Shown: one piece after another, positions 1-11,496 of the stretch
Position numbering within the stretch: the first letter of the stretch is position 1
How the letters are laid out: each line of letters starts with the position of its first letter
NCBI GenBank assembly: GCA_947650285.1
Contig: CANTFL010001416.1
Location: 207,689 to 271,688, forward strand
Reading direction: 5' to 3'
Source: Hyaloperonospora brassicae
Taxonomy: Eukaryota; Oomycota; Peronosporomycetes; Peronosporales; Peronosporaceae
Length of the DNA stretch: 64,000 nt
Made by a program: the position numbers and the translations under genes
Notes under the pieces: model-generated
The model's input: only the letters and a program-made list of their open reading frames with translations
What the model was told of the DNA's origin: nothing
Databases searched by the model: none

Positions 1-2400
1 ATTGAAGAAAGTCATGTGAATGGTGGTTCAGCACATGGGAAGTCATTTCTTTAGCATAATCATAATTATCAATTTTATTTATGTTTTGCACAATGCTAAA
101 GAGATACCAGACATCAACGTTCTCCAGCTTAGATAGAGCCTCGTTTACCATATAAAATGATTTGAATTCGTCGTAAATGTGAGCACAACGGAGTTTGTGG
201 TACTGCTAAAACTTCTATTGTTATTTTCGACAGAATAGAATGACGTTCGCCGATAATTTAATTGATTCAACAAATATTTGGACTCTTGCGCTGATCGGAT
301 CCCATTATGGATAAACTCACGATGATGGCTTATAAGCACTTATAGATCCACTGCCCCTACACCACGGGATGCTGCAAGGCGCTGGCGCTTGGCGTTTAGA
401 CAACCTCGAGTACATTCTTTCAAGCTTAGCACGTTTCTTTATCAAGTTCTATATGATAGCCTAAATCACGCCATTAGTAGGTCAAACTACTTTGTCGCAC
501 GGGATGCCATATTTGGTTGGTTTTGCTACGAGTGGTGTCCTCGTTTTTGTAAATTGTAGGCGTTGAACATGGGTAAGGCAAGCTTGCGACATATTTTAAG
601 TGTAGCAAACAGTGGGATCAAAAGTCTGCTATTTTTTTTACCACACTTCGTTTCTCGCAAAAGCACTATCATAAACATATAGTCAGGGTGGCTACGTGTC
701 TCTGATGTTAATGCACAATCTGTACCAGTTTGGGAACAAAACGAGAGGAGCTGTGTTGGTGGTATTTGTATCCTCTAGGGCTCTTATCTGCTGATTTGGA
801 AAGTTCGTTTTAGGGGGGGGCTTACCAGTGGGAGTTGAACTGGAGTGGGTAGTCATATAAGAGAAATACTATTTTTAATCCGTTAAACAACGTGTTTTAC
901 TACAGTATATGCATAATGACGCCACTTCAATCGATAACAATGTACTTGGTTAAGTATGGCTAAGTGTGTCTATCGAAGCCAATATTATGAGGGGTGGGAT
1001 ATTTACATCAAATGTGCACTCTAAAATCTAAATTTCAGGGGCATATATAAATATCTTCCATCTCATAGTACACTTATCTTTTAATGTTTGGGTGCATCCT
1101 TTTCATTTTTATTGAAACATAATGTGAGATTGATAGTGTATCCTTGATTGGTAATGCTGGTGCAGTATTATTTACTTCCTGCCAAACGCTGTAATCAATC
1201 TTATTGTGATAAATGGTGCGTTTCCCTTCATTTGATCCTTCTATCAATCTGTAATTGTTTCTTTTTATTTTGATGAATGTTTTTTATGGACGTTGCAAAG
1301 AACATGTTGTTACGCCCTCCAGGCTCAATGAAAGAAAAAATGAGCCACGTGCGCCTCATATTGCCACATATCTTATCAAGACATTTCAGAAATTCCTTAG
1401 CGTGTTCACCAACAATTGCATAGCCCGGCTTTATCCTGCAAGTATGAGCGTGTCCACGCTATGCACTGACGAATCTGCGATTTCCATCACGATGCTGTCG
1501 GTGGAAACACAGCTTTGTACATTGATGTAATAGTGCTTTCGCTTGCGTTTTCGTCTAGCTACAGCACCAATTCTTATTTACTACTTGAGACAAATTTGCC
1601 ACAGAAGCGTCGTCAGAACGCGACACGAAAAAGCAGGTGACGAGGGAATGATACCGAATAGCGCCTATTGTTCTTCTTGTAGTCGTTTGCTTCCGACCAT
1701 TATGCCTTCGCATAACAAGCTCAGGAATTATCAACCACTCGCACGAACTCCAGGACACTCGATGTTCATCACTTCCGAGCCTCGACTCATCAGGAAGCGT
1801 CGATCCGGTGATAGCTTGTACGGCGTCGATTACGCGTTGTTAGCACCTTGCAGAGCTCTATGTCTAGTCACCTCGTTGCAACGATCCACCATATACGACA
1901 TCGTTCTTTTCCAGCGGTTCATGCGATAGCTCTGTTTGACATGCACACACTCTAGTAAGCAAGAGGGCCGCTTTTATCCATATCAAATATTGCTCCTTTC
2001 AGCGGGCTTCCGCGTTTCCAGGACTTGGCCACTTTTTCCATCACCTTTCAGCAAATTAGCAACGATCCACCTCAGACGAGTGACTGCCGCTAGATCGTCA
2101 ACGCGTTGACTAGTCGACGGCCGGCTTGCACTTCCGAGCAAGTGCGAGTTGTACAGATAGATTTCGTACCAGTCCGACAGGTCCAGACATAACAAACGAT
2201 TCCTGCAGGTGGCTGACTACTAACCTGTACTTTGGTTGTGTTGCCTCAGTATCGCTGACGAGGAATATAACACATCTTAGTCCCCAACTTGTCCCAATCA
2301 GTACTGTCATGTAACGAGTAAACGACACTTCATATCCTGGAACCATCGTGCATTGGGCATGGATACCTTCCTGTCATAGCTGAAATGCCAGAAAAGCCTC
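1..2400. other. AT-rich intergenic region, no supported gene
   Basis: The stretch is AT-rich and has only short open frames on both strands. None shows recognisable motifs, and the longest start from non-ATG codons. A minus-strand frame of 78 codons (2346-2110) begins with ATG about 55 bp beyond the aminotransferase stop on the same strand. I read it as 3' flanking sequence. No tRNA-like or repeat structure stood out. Confidence 0.6.
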
Positions 2401-4729
2401 CTAGGAAGTTGCTGAGACGCGAGTCGATGAACGTGTGGCAGACGGTCCCGCGAGAGCAATCCACGCTGCGAGCTTGCGCATGGCGATGTCTAGATTTGGG
2501 CAGACTGACTGGATAAAGCCGTCAATGGCGTCCAAAGACGGATCGTCCTGCTGCCAAAGGCACCAGGACAAAGCATCGATCACGTCGTAGTTAGTGCTTC
2601 AAAGCCATTACGAGAGCTTGTTGCATTCGGACCATCAATGCATAATGCTCACCATGCTCTCGATGAGATAAAGTGCGAGGTCGCCCTTAAAGTCCACGAA
2701 GGCTAACCGGGCAAAGAGCTCTTCGGGCGCACGTCCGAAAGCTGATCCCGGTAGAATTGCCACGCCTGTATCCTGCAGTAGCTGCGCGCAGAGCTGTTCG
2801 TCCGTGGCAATACCTCGCCTAGCGAGTGCTTTGCAGTGTCGTCGAAAGCAGGGAAAGAGGTAGAAACCAGCTTCAGGGACTTGTACCTCAACATCCATCT
2901 TTTGCAGCTGGTACGCAAACCACCGACCGATGAGCTGCAGCGTTTTCTGGCACTTGCGCTTGTACGAAGCGAGTTCGACGCAACTGACGCGAACAGAGAG
3001 CAGCAAAAGAAGGCACAACGCATTCGGTCACAAGGACGAGGGAAAGATCGTCAGTCGATCGCGTGTGCTGACAGGTCAAATGTCGAGCGTTGGCTACGTA
3101 CTCGAGAACAAACGCTCGTCGAGCAGCATGCTGGATAGGTGAAGCCACGGACGTGTAGGTTTCGGACGCCATGACGAGCATGCTACGACGCAACCAGTCC
3201 ATACCGGGTGGAAAGAGCCAGAAGCCCATGCGCCAACCGCCCGCACCACACCACTTGCTCAGTCCTCCCGAGACAATGGTCCCTTCCCGGTAGTACTTGG
3301 AGAGCGACAAGTGCGTGCCAGAGTGATGCAGCTCCGAGTAGATTTCGTCCGAGACGACGAGGATACGGTATTTCCTCGCAACCTTTGCAAGTGCTTCCAA
3401 CTAGTGCACGACAGCGAATGGCGTCAGCACAGACAGATACTCGCGTGACCTCTCAATGGGCTTTTGAAGGAAGAGATAGCAACATCACGGACCTCGTTGG
3501 CCTGGTAAGCGCACCCGGTGGGGTTGGATGGACTGTTCAGGATGAGGATACGTGGAGCATCTACGGACACAGAGTCACCGCAGTCACCACAAGACTCTAT
3601 CAGCAAACACCCGTCACACGTGACGAGCTCGAAACAATGCCAACAACACCTACCTGGGTCTTTGGCACAATGTGCTTCAAGTACCTCTGGTCGAAGCACA
3701 AAGTGGTCTTCAGCATGAGTGGGTAGCCACATCATGTTCCTTGCAGACAACACACAACGCAGTGCACGATCAACTTCCCTGCAGTCACATGACGTTTATC
3801 TGCCGCAGCGAGGGCTCTCACCTGCCAGCAATCGCGGCCTGTGGCGCGTAGCTCGTGCAACTCGGGTTCGGCAGCAGCAAGTCTCCATAGTACACTGTCT
3901 GCAGCACAAACAGCAGCTCTTTCGTTCCCGGGCCGACCAAGACGTCGTCGCGCGAGTACTGGACATGCAGGCGGTCGGCTCCCCACGCAGCAATGTCATC
4001 GCAGAGTTCAGGCAGCCCTGCAACGGGCAAGTAGTCCCTCTGGTGCGAGTTGGCCCTGCACCACCACCGAGTCCAGTCAACCGCCACCACAACTGCCACA
4101 GCCACAACGTCTCAAGTCACGGCCACTAGCGCGTGGTTCACGCACCGCAGCTCGTCGACAATGCACTGCGGGATTGGGAACGGCGACTGCCCCAGTCCCA
4201 ATTTGTAGATGCACTTGCCCTTCTTGATCATGTCGTTGCTCAGCTCGTCCAGCGCACTCCCAGCCGCGGTGCACAGCAGTCGGATCTTGCAGTTGATGAC
4301 CTTCCGTGGACCTGCAGCCACGTCCCCACAGCCCGTCAAACACCACAGACACACACATACACATGACCTGCTCCGTGCACGGCCCATCGATCATTGTCCA
4401 CCTGAGTTCGGCGTCTCGCTATCGTCTGCCGGTCGCTTCCGACCCACTGCAGGAACGTCTCGACGACCGGTCCCATGTAACCCCACTGCATTGTCGCGAG
4501 GCGAGTCGCTCGACGCGTTCAGTCCACTGAGACTGACTACAGGAGCAACTGCAACAACACGTTCGGCAGCTGCCGGTGGGGACCCCAACGCGGTGGACAC
4601 ACGACGTTGCACTCGACGCTGTAGCGTTGTTCGGGGTACGCGGAACTTCCGGGCAGCTTCGCGGAGCGACAGGGAGCCGCTCTGCACGGCTGCAATGGCC
4701 TCTTCGAGCTGAAGCGACTGCTGCGGCAT
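2401..4729 (-). CDS. PLP-dependent class I/II aminotransferase with N-terminal psq-type helix-turn-helix (fusion model)
   Basis: The model has eight exons: 4729-4402, 4311-4146, 4055-3822, 3739-3654, 3560-3493, 3400-3114, 2983-2653, 2550-2401. They give 549 aa in one frame. Residues about 5-45 form a psq-type HTH (AIAAVQSGSLSLREAARKF followed by VPRTTLQRRV). From about residue 134 it is a fold-type I aminotransferase: LGLGQSPFPIP, the NSPSNPTG motif (Asn284), an SDEIYSEL strand with Asp312, SGGLSKW with the likely Schiff-base Lys343, and GGWR with Arg351. The aminotransferase part, about 440 aa, is of normal family length. Substrate is unknown; aspartate or alanine-type aminotransferases are the closest guess. 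The fusion rests on intron 1 (donor GTGGAC, a weak site), which joins the frames exactly. A separate shorter start (ATG near 4387, inside that intron) would give an enzyme without the HTH. The enzyme call is firm; the fusion is inference. Confidence 0.88.
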
Positions 4730-5366
4730 AACCAGTAGCGACGCAGCGGATCGAGTGCAGAAGGAGGTGGGGAATACGCGACGAGGCGGTGACGTCCGCA
4801 GCTGCTGAGTAGGACGCCACGTGTCGAGCTGACCATGAAGGGGTGCAACCTGATTGTAGGGTCAGCGGTTGCAGCACGTGCCGGTGCAAAGGCGGACACG
4901 ATGCATGATGGTCTCTATTGATTTAGTTAGCATCTGCCTACATGTCTGCCTACATGTCTGTCTATCATGTCTGTCTACATGTCTATCTGTGTCTGTGCAT
5001 GTGTGGGTCGGGTATCGATGGAGGGCGACCTGTGTCTGGACCTGCTACGGCGTTTGTGGTTAAGCTCAGTGTGTTTCATTGGAAAGAGAGGGAAAAGTTC
5101 GTTTGCCATTTCTTGACGTAACGGTCGTGTGAGAGATCTCGAGACTGCTTTTGTGTGACGACTACCCACCTGCACATTCTGTGTCGGTCGCAGTAGTCGA
5201 AAACTGTAACGTCCGAAGCTACAGGTCCTGTGTCTACAACGTAAAACCCCTAGGAATTGTAGCGGTACGTAATATAAATTACGTCCCTCCTTGTCATGCA
5301 AAATATTCCTGGACCAAATTCCCGTCCTCGTCTACTTGACTGCATTTGACCAAGAATTGGGACGGC
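4730..5366. promoter_or_regulatory. Divergent promoter region between aminotransferase and AAA ATPase
   Basis: These 637 bp separate two start codons pointing away from each other, so they should carry both promoters. No open frame here looks genuine. The region includes a 12-bp tandem repeat at 4934-4990. I could not place an oomycete initiator element with confidence. Confidence 0.5.
4934..4990. repeat. 12-bp tandem repeat (ctgcctacatgt-like, about 4.5 copies)
   Basis: Units start at 4934, 4946, 4958 (13 bp, one inserted base) and 4971, followed by a partial copy. The first two copies are identical and the later ones differ by c/t changes. It lies in the shared upstream region of the divergent aminotransferase and AAA ATPase genes. 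Confidence 0.85.
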
Positions 5367-7678
5367 ATGCAGCACGTACGCGCCTCTAAGCTCCTGTCCC
5401 ACGCCAGCAAACGGCGCCTCCTCGTGTCTACATACACCCAATTGAGCCGTCGCGTGGGCGTGTCTCCGCCTCAGGTCTCTACTGGTCACAAGTCACGGCC
5501 TTTCAACGTCCGTGCAACCACATCCAGTGGCGCTGTAGCCAACCAATGCGCACTTGTGGCTGGAGCTGCAGCTCTTGTCGGTGCAATTGGATGGACCGCA
5601 AGTACAGCGAATCTCGAGGCAAAACCGGACAAGAAGCGGGAAAAGGTACGTCGACTGTCCAGACATTTGCAGAGCTATTGTGGCATAAAGTGGGATTGAC
5701 GGGCACCTGCTGTGTGTGTATGTAGCACTATGATTACGCTGAAGTTGTGGACACGATCCGTCATAGCGTTTCCGAGTTCCGTGCAACGATCAAGGGCAGC
5801 GACAACCGTGTCCCCAAGGCTTTTCCGATCCCCAAAATTGGCATCTCGAGGATACATGCGCCGAATGGCGTGGCCACGATCCGGATTGAGTTTGCGTGCC
5901 CATCTTTTGTCGACCAAGAGTCGGTTCTTGGTCGGTTTCTGCTCCAGTTGCAGAAGACATCGACTCCTGGTGCTCGTCAGGCTGTAGAAGTGCTCCCGGT
6001 CCCGCTCGACAGCACGAAGAAAAAGACCGCTACAGAGATCGATGAACAACCTGCTGTGACGTACCTGTACTCAAACGGCTCAGGCTCTTTTCAGTTCTTG
6101 CGCGATGCGTCGTCGCTGCAACCGACGTCGAAGTTTGTGTTTTTCAAAGATGAGTTTCTAACGCAAAACGAAATCGACGCGGTCGTCAGTGCCTACGAGG
6201 AGATCTACTCGCACGAAAACGTGAACGCATTTTTCCGTCGCGATCTCGAGCGGCGTCGAAAGAATGCTTTTGCTGGACGAGGCCCGAATGCGGCTGCTGC
6301 AACTGCTGCTGCACCTGACAGCAAGGTTAGCTGGATATGCAGTCTCTTGTGGCAATTTGCGTCTTGTATGAATCTGTTGTGCGCGTTTGACTGCAGGAAG
6401 AAGCGATTCAGCACTTACAGACTCTCGGAATCGACGTGTTTGAGCCATCTGCAAACGAAAACAGCTTGACTTGGGATAGTTTGGTAATTGCTTGTGGTTT
6501 TGAAGCCGGTGGTGACCGAGGCGTGCTGAGAGCTTGTATTTGTGGTGTGCTCTATTGTTGCGGAACACGCAGGCAGGGTACGATGAGGTGAAAGAGGAGA
6601 TTGAAGACACCGTCGTGCTAGCGCTTCAAAATCCAGAGCTCTACGAGCGTATTGCACAGAAGACTCGTTGCCGTTATGAGAGCAATCGTCCTCGTGCTGT
6701 GCTGTTTGAAGGTCCGCCTGGCACCGGCAAAACGTTGAGTGCGCGGATCATTGCGCAACAGGCAGGCATTCCCATGATACACATTCCGATCGAGAGTGTA
6801 GTCTCGAAGTGGTATGGCGATAGTGAGAAGAAAATGTCGGCAATCTTCGACGCGTGCGAGAAGTTGGATGGCGCTATCATTTTCATAGACGAGGTGGGCT
6901 TTCACTGACGTCCGTTACTACGCGTTCTGGACCGATACTGACCTCATGCGTTGCTATGTGTGGGATGCAATAGATTGACGCACTTGCTGGAGATCGATCG
7001 GGTGGTACCATGCACGAAGCTTCTCGGCGTATTTTGTCCGTTCTCCTGCAAAAAGTAGAGGGGTTCGCCTCGGCCAAAAAGACCACCGTCGTGTGTGCCA
7101 CGAACCGGTGCGTGCCAACTTGTATCTTGTCGACCTTGTCTCGACCAGGCATTGCTAAACTTATTGCATGGTGTTGCTGTGACAGAAAGCAAGACTTGGA
7201 TGCCGCACTGATCAGCCGTTTCGATTTGTCGATCCGCTACAACCTTCCAGACGAGAAGACCCGCCAGGCAGTGTTTGCTCGGTAGGCTTTCACTTATGCA
7301 GAAGAGTTATGACGGGGCAAAGCGAAGTTGACGCATGTACTGATGCTGTTCATGCAGATATGCCAAGCAGTTGTCTGACGAAGAACTCTCACAGCTGGCA
7401 GCCGTTTCTCCGCAGCTCTCATGCCGAGACATAAAAGAGGTACTGTTGTAGATTGATGTCTGCATGTAGAAAGCGCCATCTCAGTCCAACATGTGCATAT
7501 GCTGACTGTCTGCCGCGTGATATAGATTTGTGAATATGCAGAAAGAAAGTGGGCTTCGAAGGTACTGAAGAAGGAGGAGACGATGGAGCTGCCTACGTTG
7601 CAGACCTATTTGGAGGCCGTGAAAACGCACACAGGTGGACTGTCGCACCACTTGCAGCCTGATGTATACGAGACATGA
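5367..7678 (+). CDS. AAA-type ATPase with mitochondrial-type N-terminus
   Basis: Eight exons: 5367-5645, 5726-6325, 6397-6483, 6573-6893, 6974-7107, 7186-7281, 7358-7439, 7526-7678. The product is 583 aa. The N-terminus is Arg/Ser-rich with few acidic residues (MQHVRASKLLSHASKRRLL), as in a mitochondrial presequence. A hydrophobic stretch at about 61-79 may anchor it in a membrane. A conserved-looking region of unknown function follows. The single AAA module begins at about 323 (AGYDEVKEEIED): Walker A GPPGTGKT at 369-376, Walker B IIFIDE at 424-429, then an ATNR sensor and SRFD arginine finger. The start is the first ATG that yields the targeting peptide. It is not FtsH-like (no protease domain), and the Walker A spelling and AAA context do not match BCS1 well. 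The exact subfamily is unresolved. Its stop codon is 69 bp from the stop of the converging ZIP4 gene. Confidence 0.9.
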
Positions 7679-7747
7679 ACGGAAGAAGGGGGCAGTTGAT
7701 GAACCCAATGTGAATGGGTGCTGTATCATCTCCGCATTGCGGTCTCT

Positions 7748-10700
7748 TTATCTATCGTGTGTCGGACTGGTACTAAGTTGTAGAAGCTCCTGGTACTGAT
7801 GGTTGAGCTCCATGTTCAGCTTTCCTGCAAGTGACTTGCTGCATTCTGCGTAACAGAAGTGCGTGAGAAATGTGAAGGGGTGGACATGTCTCGCGTATCC
7901 CAACTTACGCATGACATCCTGGGCAACTTTCATGAATTTGAGGGCTTCGGCGGTGTCATTTCCGCGATGACAGAGCACACCCTGCACATGTTTTGGTTGG
8001 CAGAGCTGACATCCATCACAGCAACAAAAGCTGCACGTACGATGTTCCACGCTTTCGCGACAAACCACTCGATGTCGCGCTCAGGCATCGCCACGTCTAA
8101 GCTGTAGATGAATTGGAGTAGCTGCTCAAAGCACTCGTATGCCTTTGTCCTCGACTGTGCTAGTGTGACAAGTCGTCGAAGCAGGTAGCACAGCTTGCTC
8201 GGATCGGTTGCGCTTGCTTGGAATAGCACTTCAAGCCTTCACATCAGACATATTAGCGCTGTAGCCGAGTGCTCTTTTACGTCAATTGCTCGCACCCGTA
8301 ACTGAACACTTGTCTACCTAGAGACAAATAGCTGTTTCGGACCTGTTCCGCAATCAAAGAGTACGATCGTTGTGTCAACTCGATCCCGACAACGTGCTCG
8401 AACTAGCTGTCTCACCTCAGACGCTTCGTCGAACTTTGCTGCATACATTACTAGCTCTGTGTGTACAGGACAACGAACATGTGAGTATGTTGAATCGTTG
8501 GGCAAGCACCTAGAATCATGCACCTCCAATCTCGATGAGCTCATCTACACCGAGCTGAGTTGATCTGCAGAGATCGATAATCGCTTTTGTGTTTGAGTCA
8601 GACAGCCGCAACTTCACTGCAATTGTCGCTCTCGTCTGTCCAGCAACAAAATGTAAGCACCAGTTCTCAGCTTTGACGCCAGTGTGTTACTTCGTCGTAC
8701 CAAGTAGCGCATGACGTCGGTAGTATCCGATATGTCCTCAGGATCAATCGCTTCGAGCCTATTGATCAATTCAAGAAGCCCTAGCAGCTGGCTCTTGTCC
8801 AGCGTCTCAATGCTTTTCATGTCAGAGCTCACGGCAGCTAGCAAACACTGCTGGCATCGCTGCTTGAGAGGAGAACTTTCGTGATAAAGCTCGTCGCACC
8901 GCTCTGCAATGTTAGCTGCAACGATGAAAAACTTGGAGTCTTCGGTGCCTTTGGCGATATCAAAGCTGCGGCGATACACAATATGATGATTTTGGTTTCG
9001 ACAACGAAGAAGAGATCTTGTCATAACACTTGCACGTTACCTCATTCGGAAGAACCACTCGAAGACTGACGAAGGTCCGAAACTTTCCTTCTGCTTCGTA
9101 CAATCCGATTTTGACAACTGCAAAAGCGCGCTGGCGTATGACAAGAATTTCTCGCTGTACGTGTTTGCTGCAGTGTCATTTGGCTGGTGTTGCTGAGTGA
9201 ATTTGGCAAATGCAAGTTGTGCCGCATTTTGTAAAACAACGGCTACAGGAATCACTGTTGGGTAGCTCTCGGCTTGCAGCAAAACATGGCACAGTTCATC
9301 CAGAACGTGCATCACGAAACCTTGCCTCGATGGACCCAAATTGCTGGCTTCCTTTCCCATAGCAAGCAAATCCTCAATCTCGAAATCGTCCCGGCTCTTT
9401 AGCTGCTGCATGAGATGCACCAGCTCTTCTTCGGTCGCCTCCAATTTCGATTTCAGTGTCACTTGAAACCGAGCAAACAGAGACTGCTTGGAAGGCTCTG
9501 CATCGAAAGCCTTTTTCGCCCACGCAAGTGCTTCCGAGTCGCGGCCTAACTGGAGACACGAGCGAGACATGGTCCTACAATAATCTCGTGAAAGTCAATA
9601 TCTTTTGCGATGAAGCAGCGTATGCTTGAATCCAATCAATACCTCAAGTATACCGCTTTGTCTTGTGCCGTTGAAGCCGCAGCTAATCCAGCATCCGCCC
9701 ATTGCAAACAATCCTGGAGTGTGCGACACGATCAGTCCCCTACAACTCCTCATCACTTCGTTTTTGCTTCGATGTAAACCACCTCGTGCCGGTCAGAATT
9801 CAGTGCATGCTGCAGAGCATCGAAAACGGTCTGTCGAACCCGCAGGATGTGTTTGGCATCCACAGCTCCTCCATCTCTTTTGCAAGCAATATCGAATCAG
9901 TAGCGGACGGATGGCACAACCAATCAAGCACTAGGGACGCACCGTTCTTTTTCAAGCAGGACACACCCAATACGCTTGAGCTCGCTCATTGCTTGATCTC
10001 CTTTGCTCGGATCAAAAGCAAGGCTGCACGCAATGTCCAAGTTGATGTCGAACTCAGCATCTCCGTGGTTGTCGATCAGTGCGCGATAAATGTCCAGTCC
10101 TTTGTCGGAGAAGGATAGCCCCTGAGCATAGGTGCGGGCTCCCAAGAGAGAGTCTTCCAGGCTCTCCTGTTCAAACAACATCAGCAACGACCGGCGTGCT
10201 TTCTCAAACTGCTTGTGGTCAACATAGAGCTTGATCATGAGCAGCAAGATCTTGGGCTCACGGCTACTTGGGACGAGGAAGTAGCACGTTTCTGCGCGCT
10301 CGATGTCGCCAGTCAAGCAGAGCGACTGCAGCAAATTGAGTAGCACATGCTGCTTGAACGAGGCAATCAGATCCGGAAAGCTCTCGTCGCCATCGCGCTC
10401 AAGAGCGTCACAAATGCTTAGCGTCTCTTCGACAAACGAGACCTGCAGCGCGTGGTGAGCCGCTTGCCTGTACCCGTCGCTCACGCTCGTCATGAGGTCC
10501 AGCAGACTGCCTGCGTACGACGCCTTGTAGGGCACGAACGTCTTCAGCTCGTGCAGCGACGACACAATCTCACGCGACTCGTCCGACTCGTGGACCGACC
10601 GCTCGGCCAGCAGCTGCAGCACGCGCACGCGGTCGACGCAAAAGTCCCACAGATCGTCCACAACGTCCTCGAGCTCCAGTCCGTGCTTGAACTTGGTCAG

Positions 10701-11282
10701 GTACGCGAGCCCGATGCGGGACCAGAGCTGTATGGACAAGCCAAACGACTCGTTGGCCAGCGTCAGGTACGCTTCACACTGCAGGCAGTCCGCCGACGCG
10801 CTCTCCAGCATGAGCATTCCCACGCGCCCATAGGAGCGTAAGACGTCGACGGATTCTTCCATGAACTGCGTACTCGGCTTCGCACAGTCTCTCGAGCACA
10901 CAAGGGACAGTCCCATGATCTTTGCAGCTACGAACCTCGTGGTCGCCAGTAGATACCGCGGCGAACTCGTGGGCGGGCGGCTGTCGCTCGGCTCGTCGGT
11001 CTTCTCGACGTGCGCCAACATCCGGAGCGCAAGTCGTGGCGCGTTGTAGAGCTCGACGCCCGCGTCCATCAGTTGGGTGCCCGACAGCTCGAGCACGCGC
11101 TGCGCGCTGAGGATTGCGACAGTGTGTTGAAGCCCTTCGATCACGTGCTGGAAAGCCTCGAGCTTTGCCGAGAACGCGCGGAAAAAGGCCTCCGGCGCTG
11201 TCGACAGCTCGGCGTCCACCGAGAGGAGCGCTGTCGCCGCTGTTACGCCTTCCACGATGCGCAACGCGCCTTCGTCTTGCAT
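7748..11282 (-). CDS. ZIP4/SPO22 (TEX11)-type meiotic TPR protein
   Basis: Nine exons: 11282-9943, 9876-9783, 9713-9643, 9574-9041, 8965-8691, 8616-8524, 8456-8318, 8236-8041, 7981-7748. They give 991 aa in one frame. The protein is almost wholly alpha-helical TPR-like repeats. The middle has a SPO22-type core: a conserved-looking EWFVAKAWNI then GVLCHRGN across the last intron, and LGRDSEALAWAKKAF repeats. Length and helical pattern fit plant ZIP4 (about 940 aa) and animal TEX11. In those organisms the protein acts in the ZMM group that promotes class I meiotic crossovers. A role in oospore-forming meiosis here is inference. It shares a 214-bp upstream region with the MRH-domain gene. Alternative: another TPR scaffold, but the SPO22 match is better. 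Confidence 0.78.
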
Positions 11283-11496
11283 TGTTTCCGTTGACCTGTT
11301 CGGTGCGCGTTGAATTGCACACTGCGCTGCGAGTGCGCGCGCGCAATTCGACCATCACTCCTGCTTCAACATGCACATGTCGGTGATCAGTGTCGTTTGT
11401 GAAAAACCTTGATCGCGGGGGATACGAGGTTATTCGCAAACTGAGCTTGTACCAATCCTCGACCGGAGTGGTACACTTGCGTGGTCAAACTCGCAC
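11283..11496. promoter_or_regulatory. Bidirectional promoter ZIP4 / MRH-domain gene
   Basis: Only 214 bp lie between two divergent start codons, so the two transcription units must share or overlap their promoters. No classical TATA box is evident at a useful distance from either start. Confidence 0.5.

Noticed and set aside
2110..2346. 78-codon minus-strand ATG frame
   Set aside because: It sits just past the aminotransferase stop on the same strand, with no recognisable content; likely 3' UTR.
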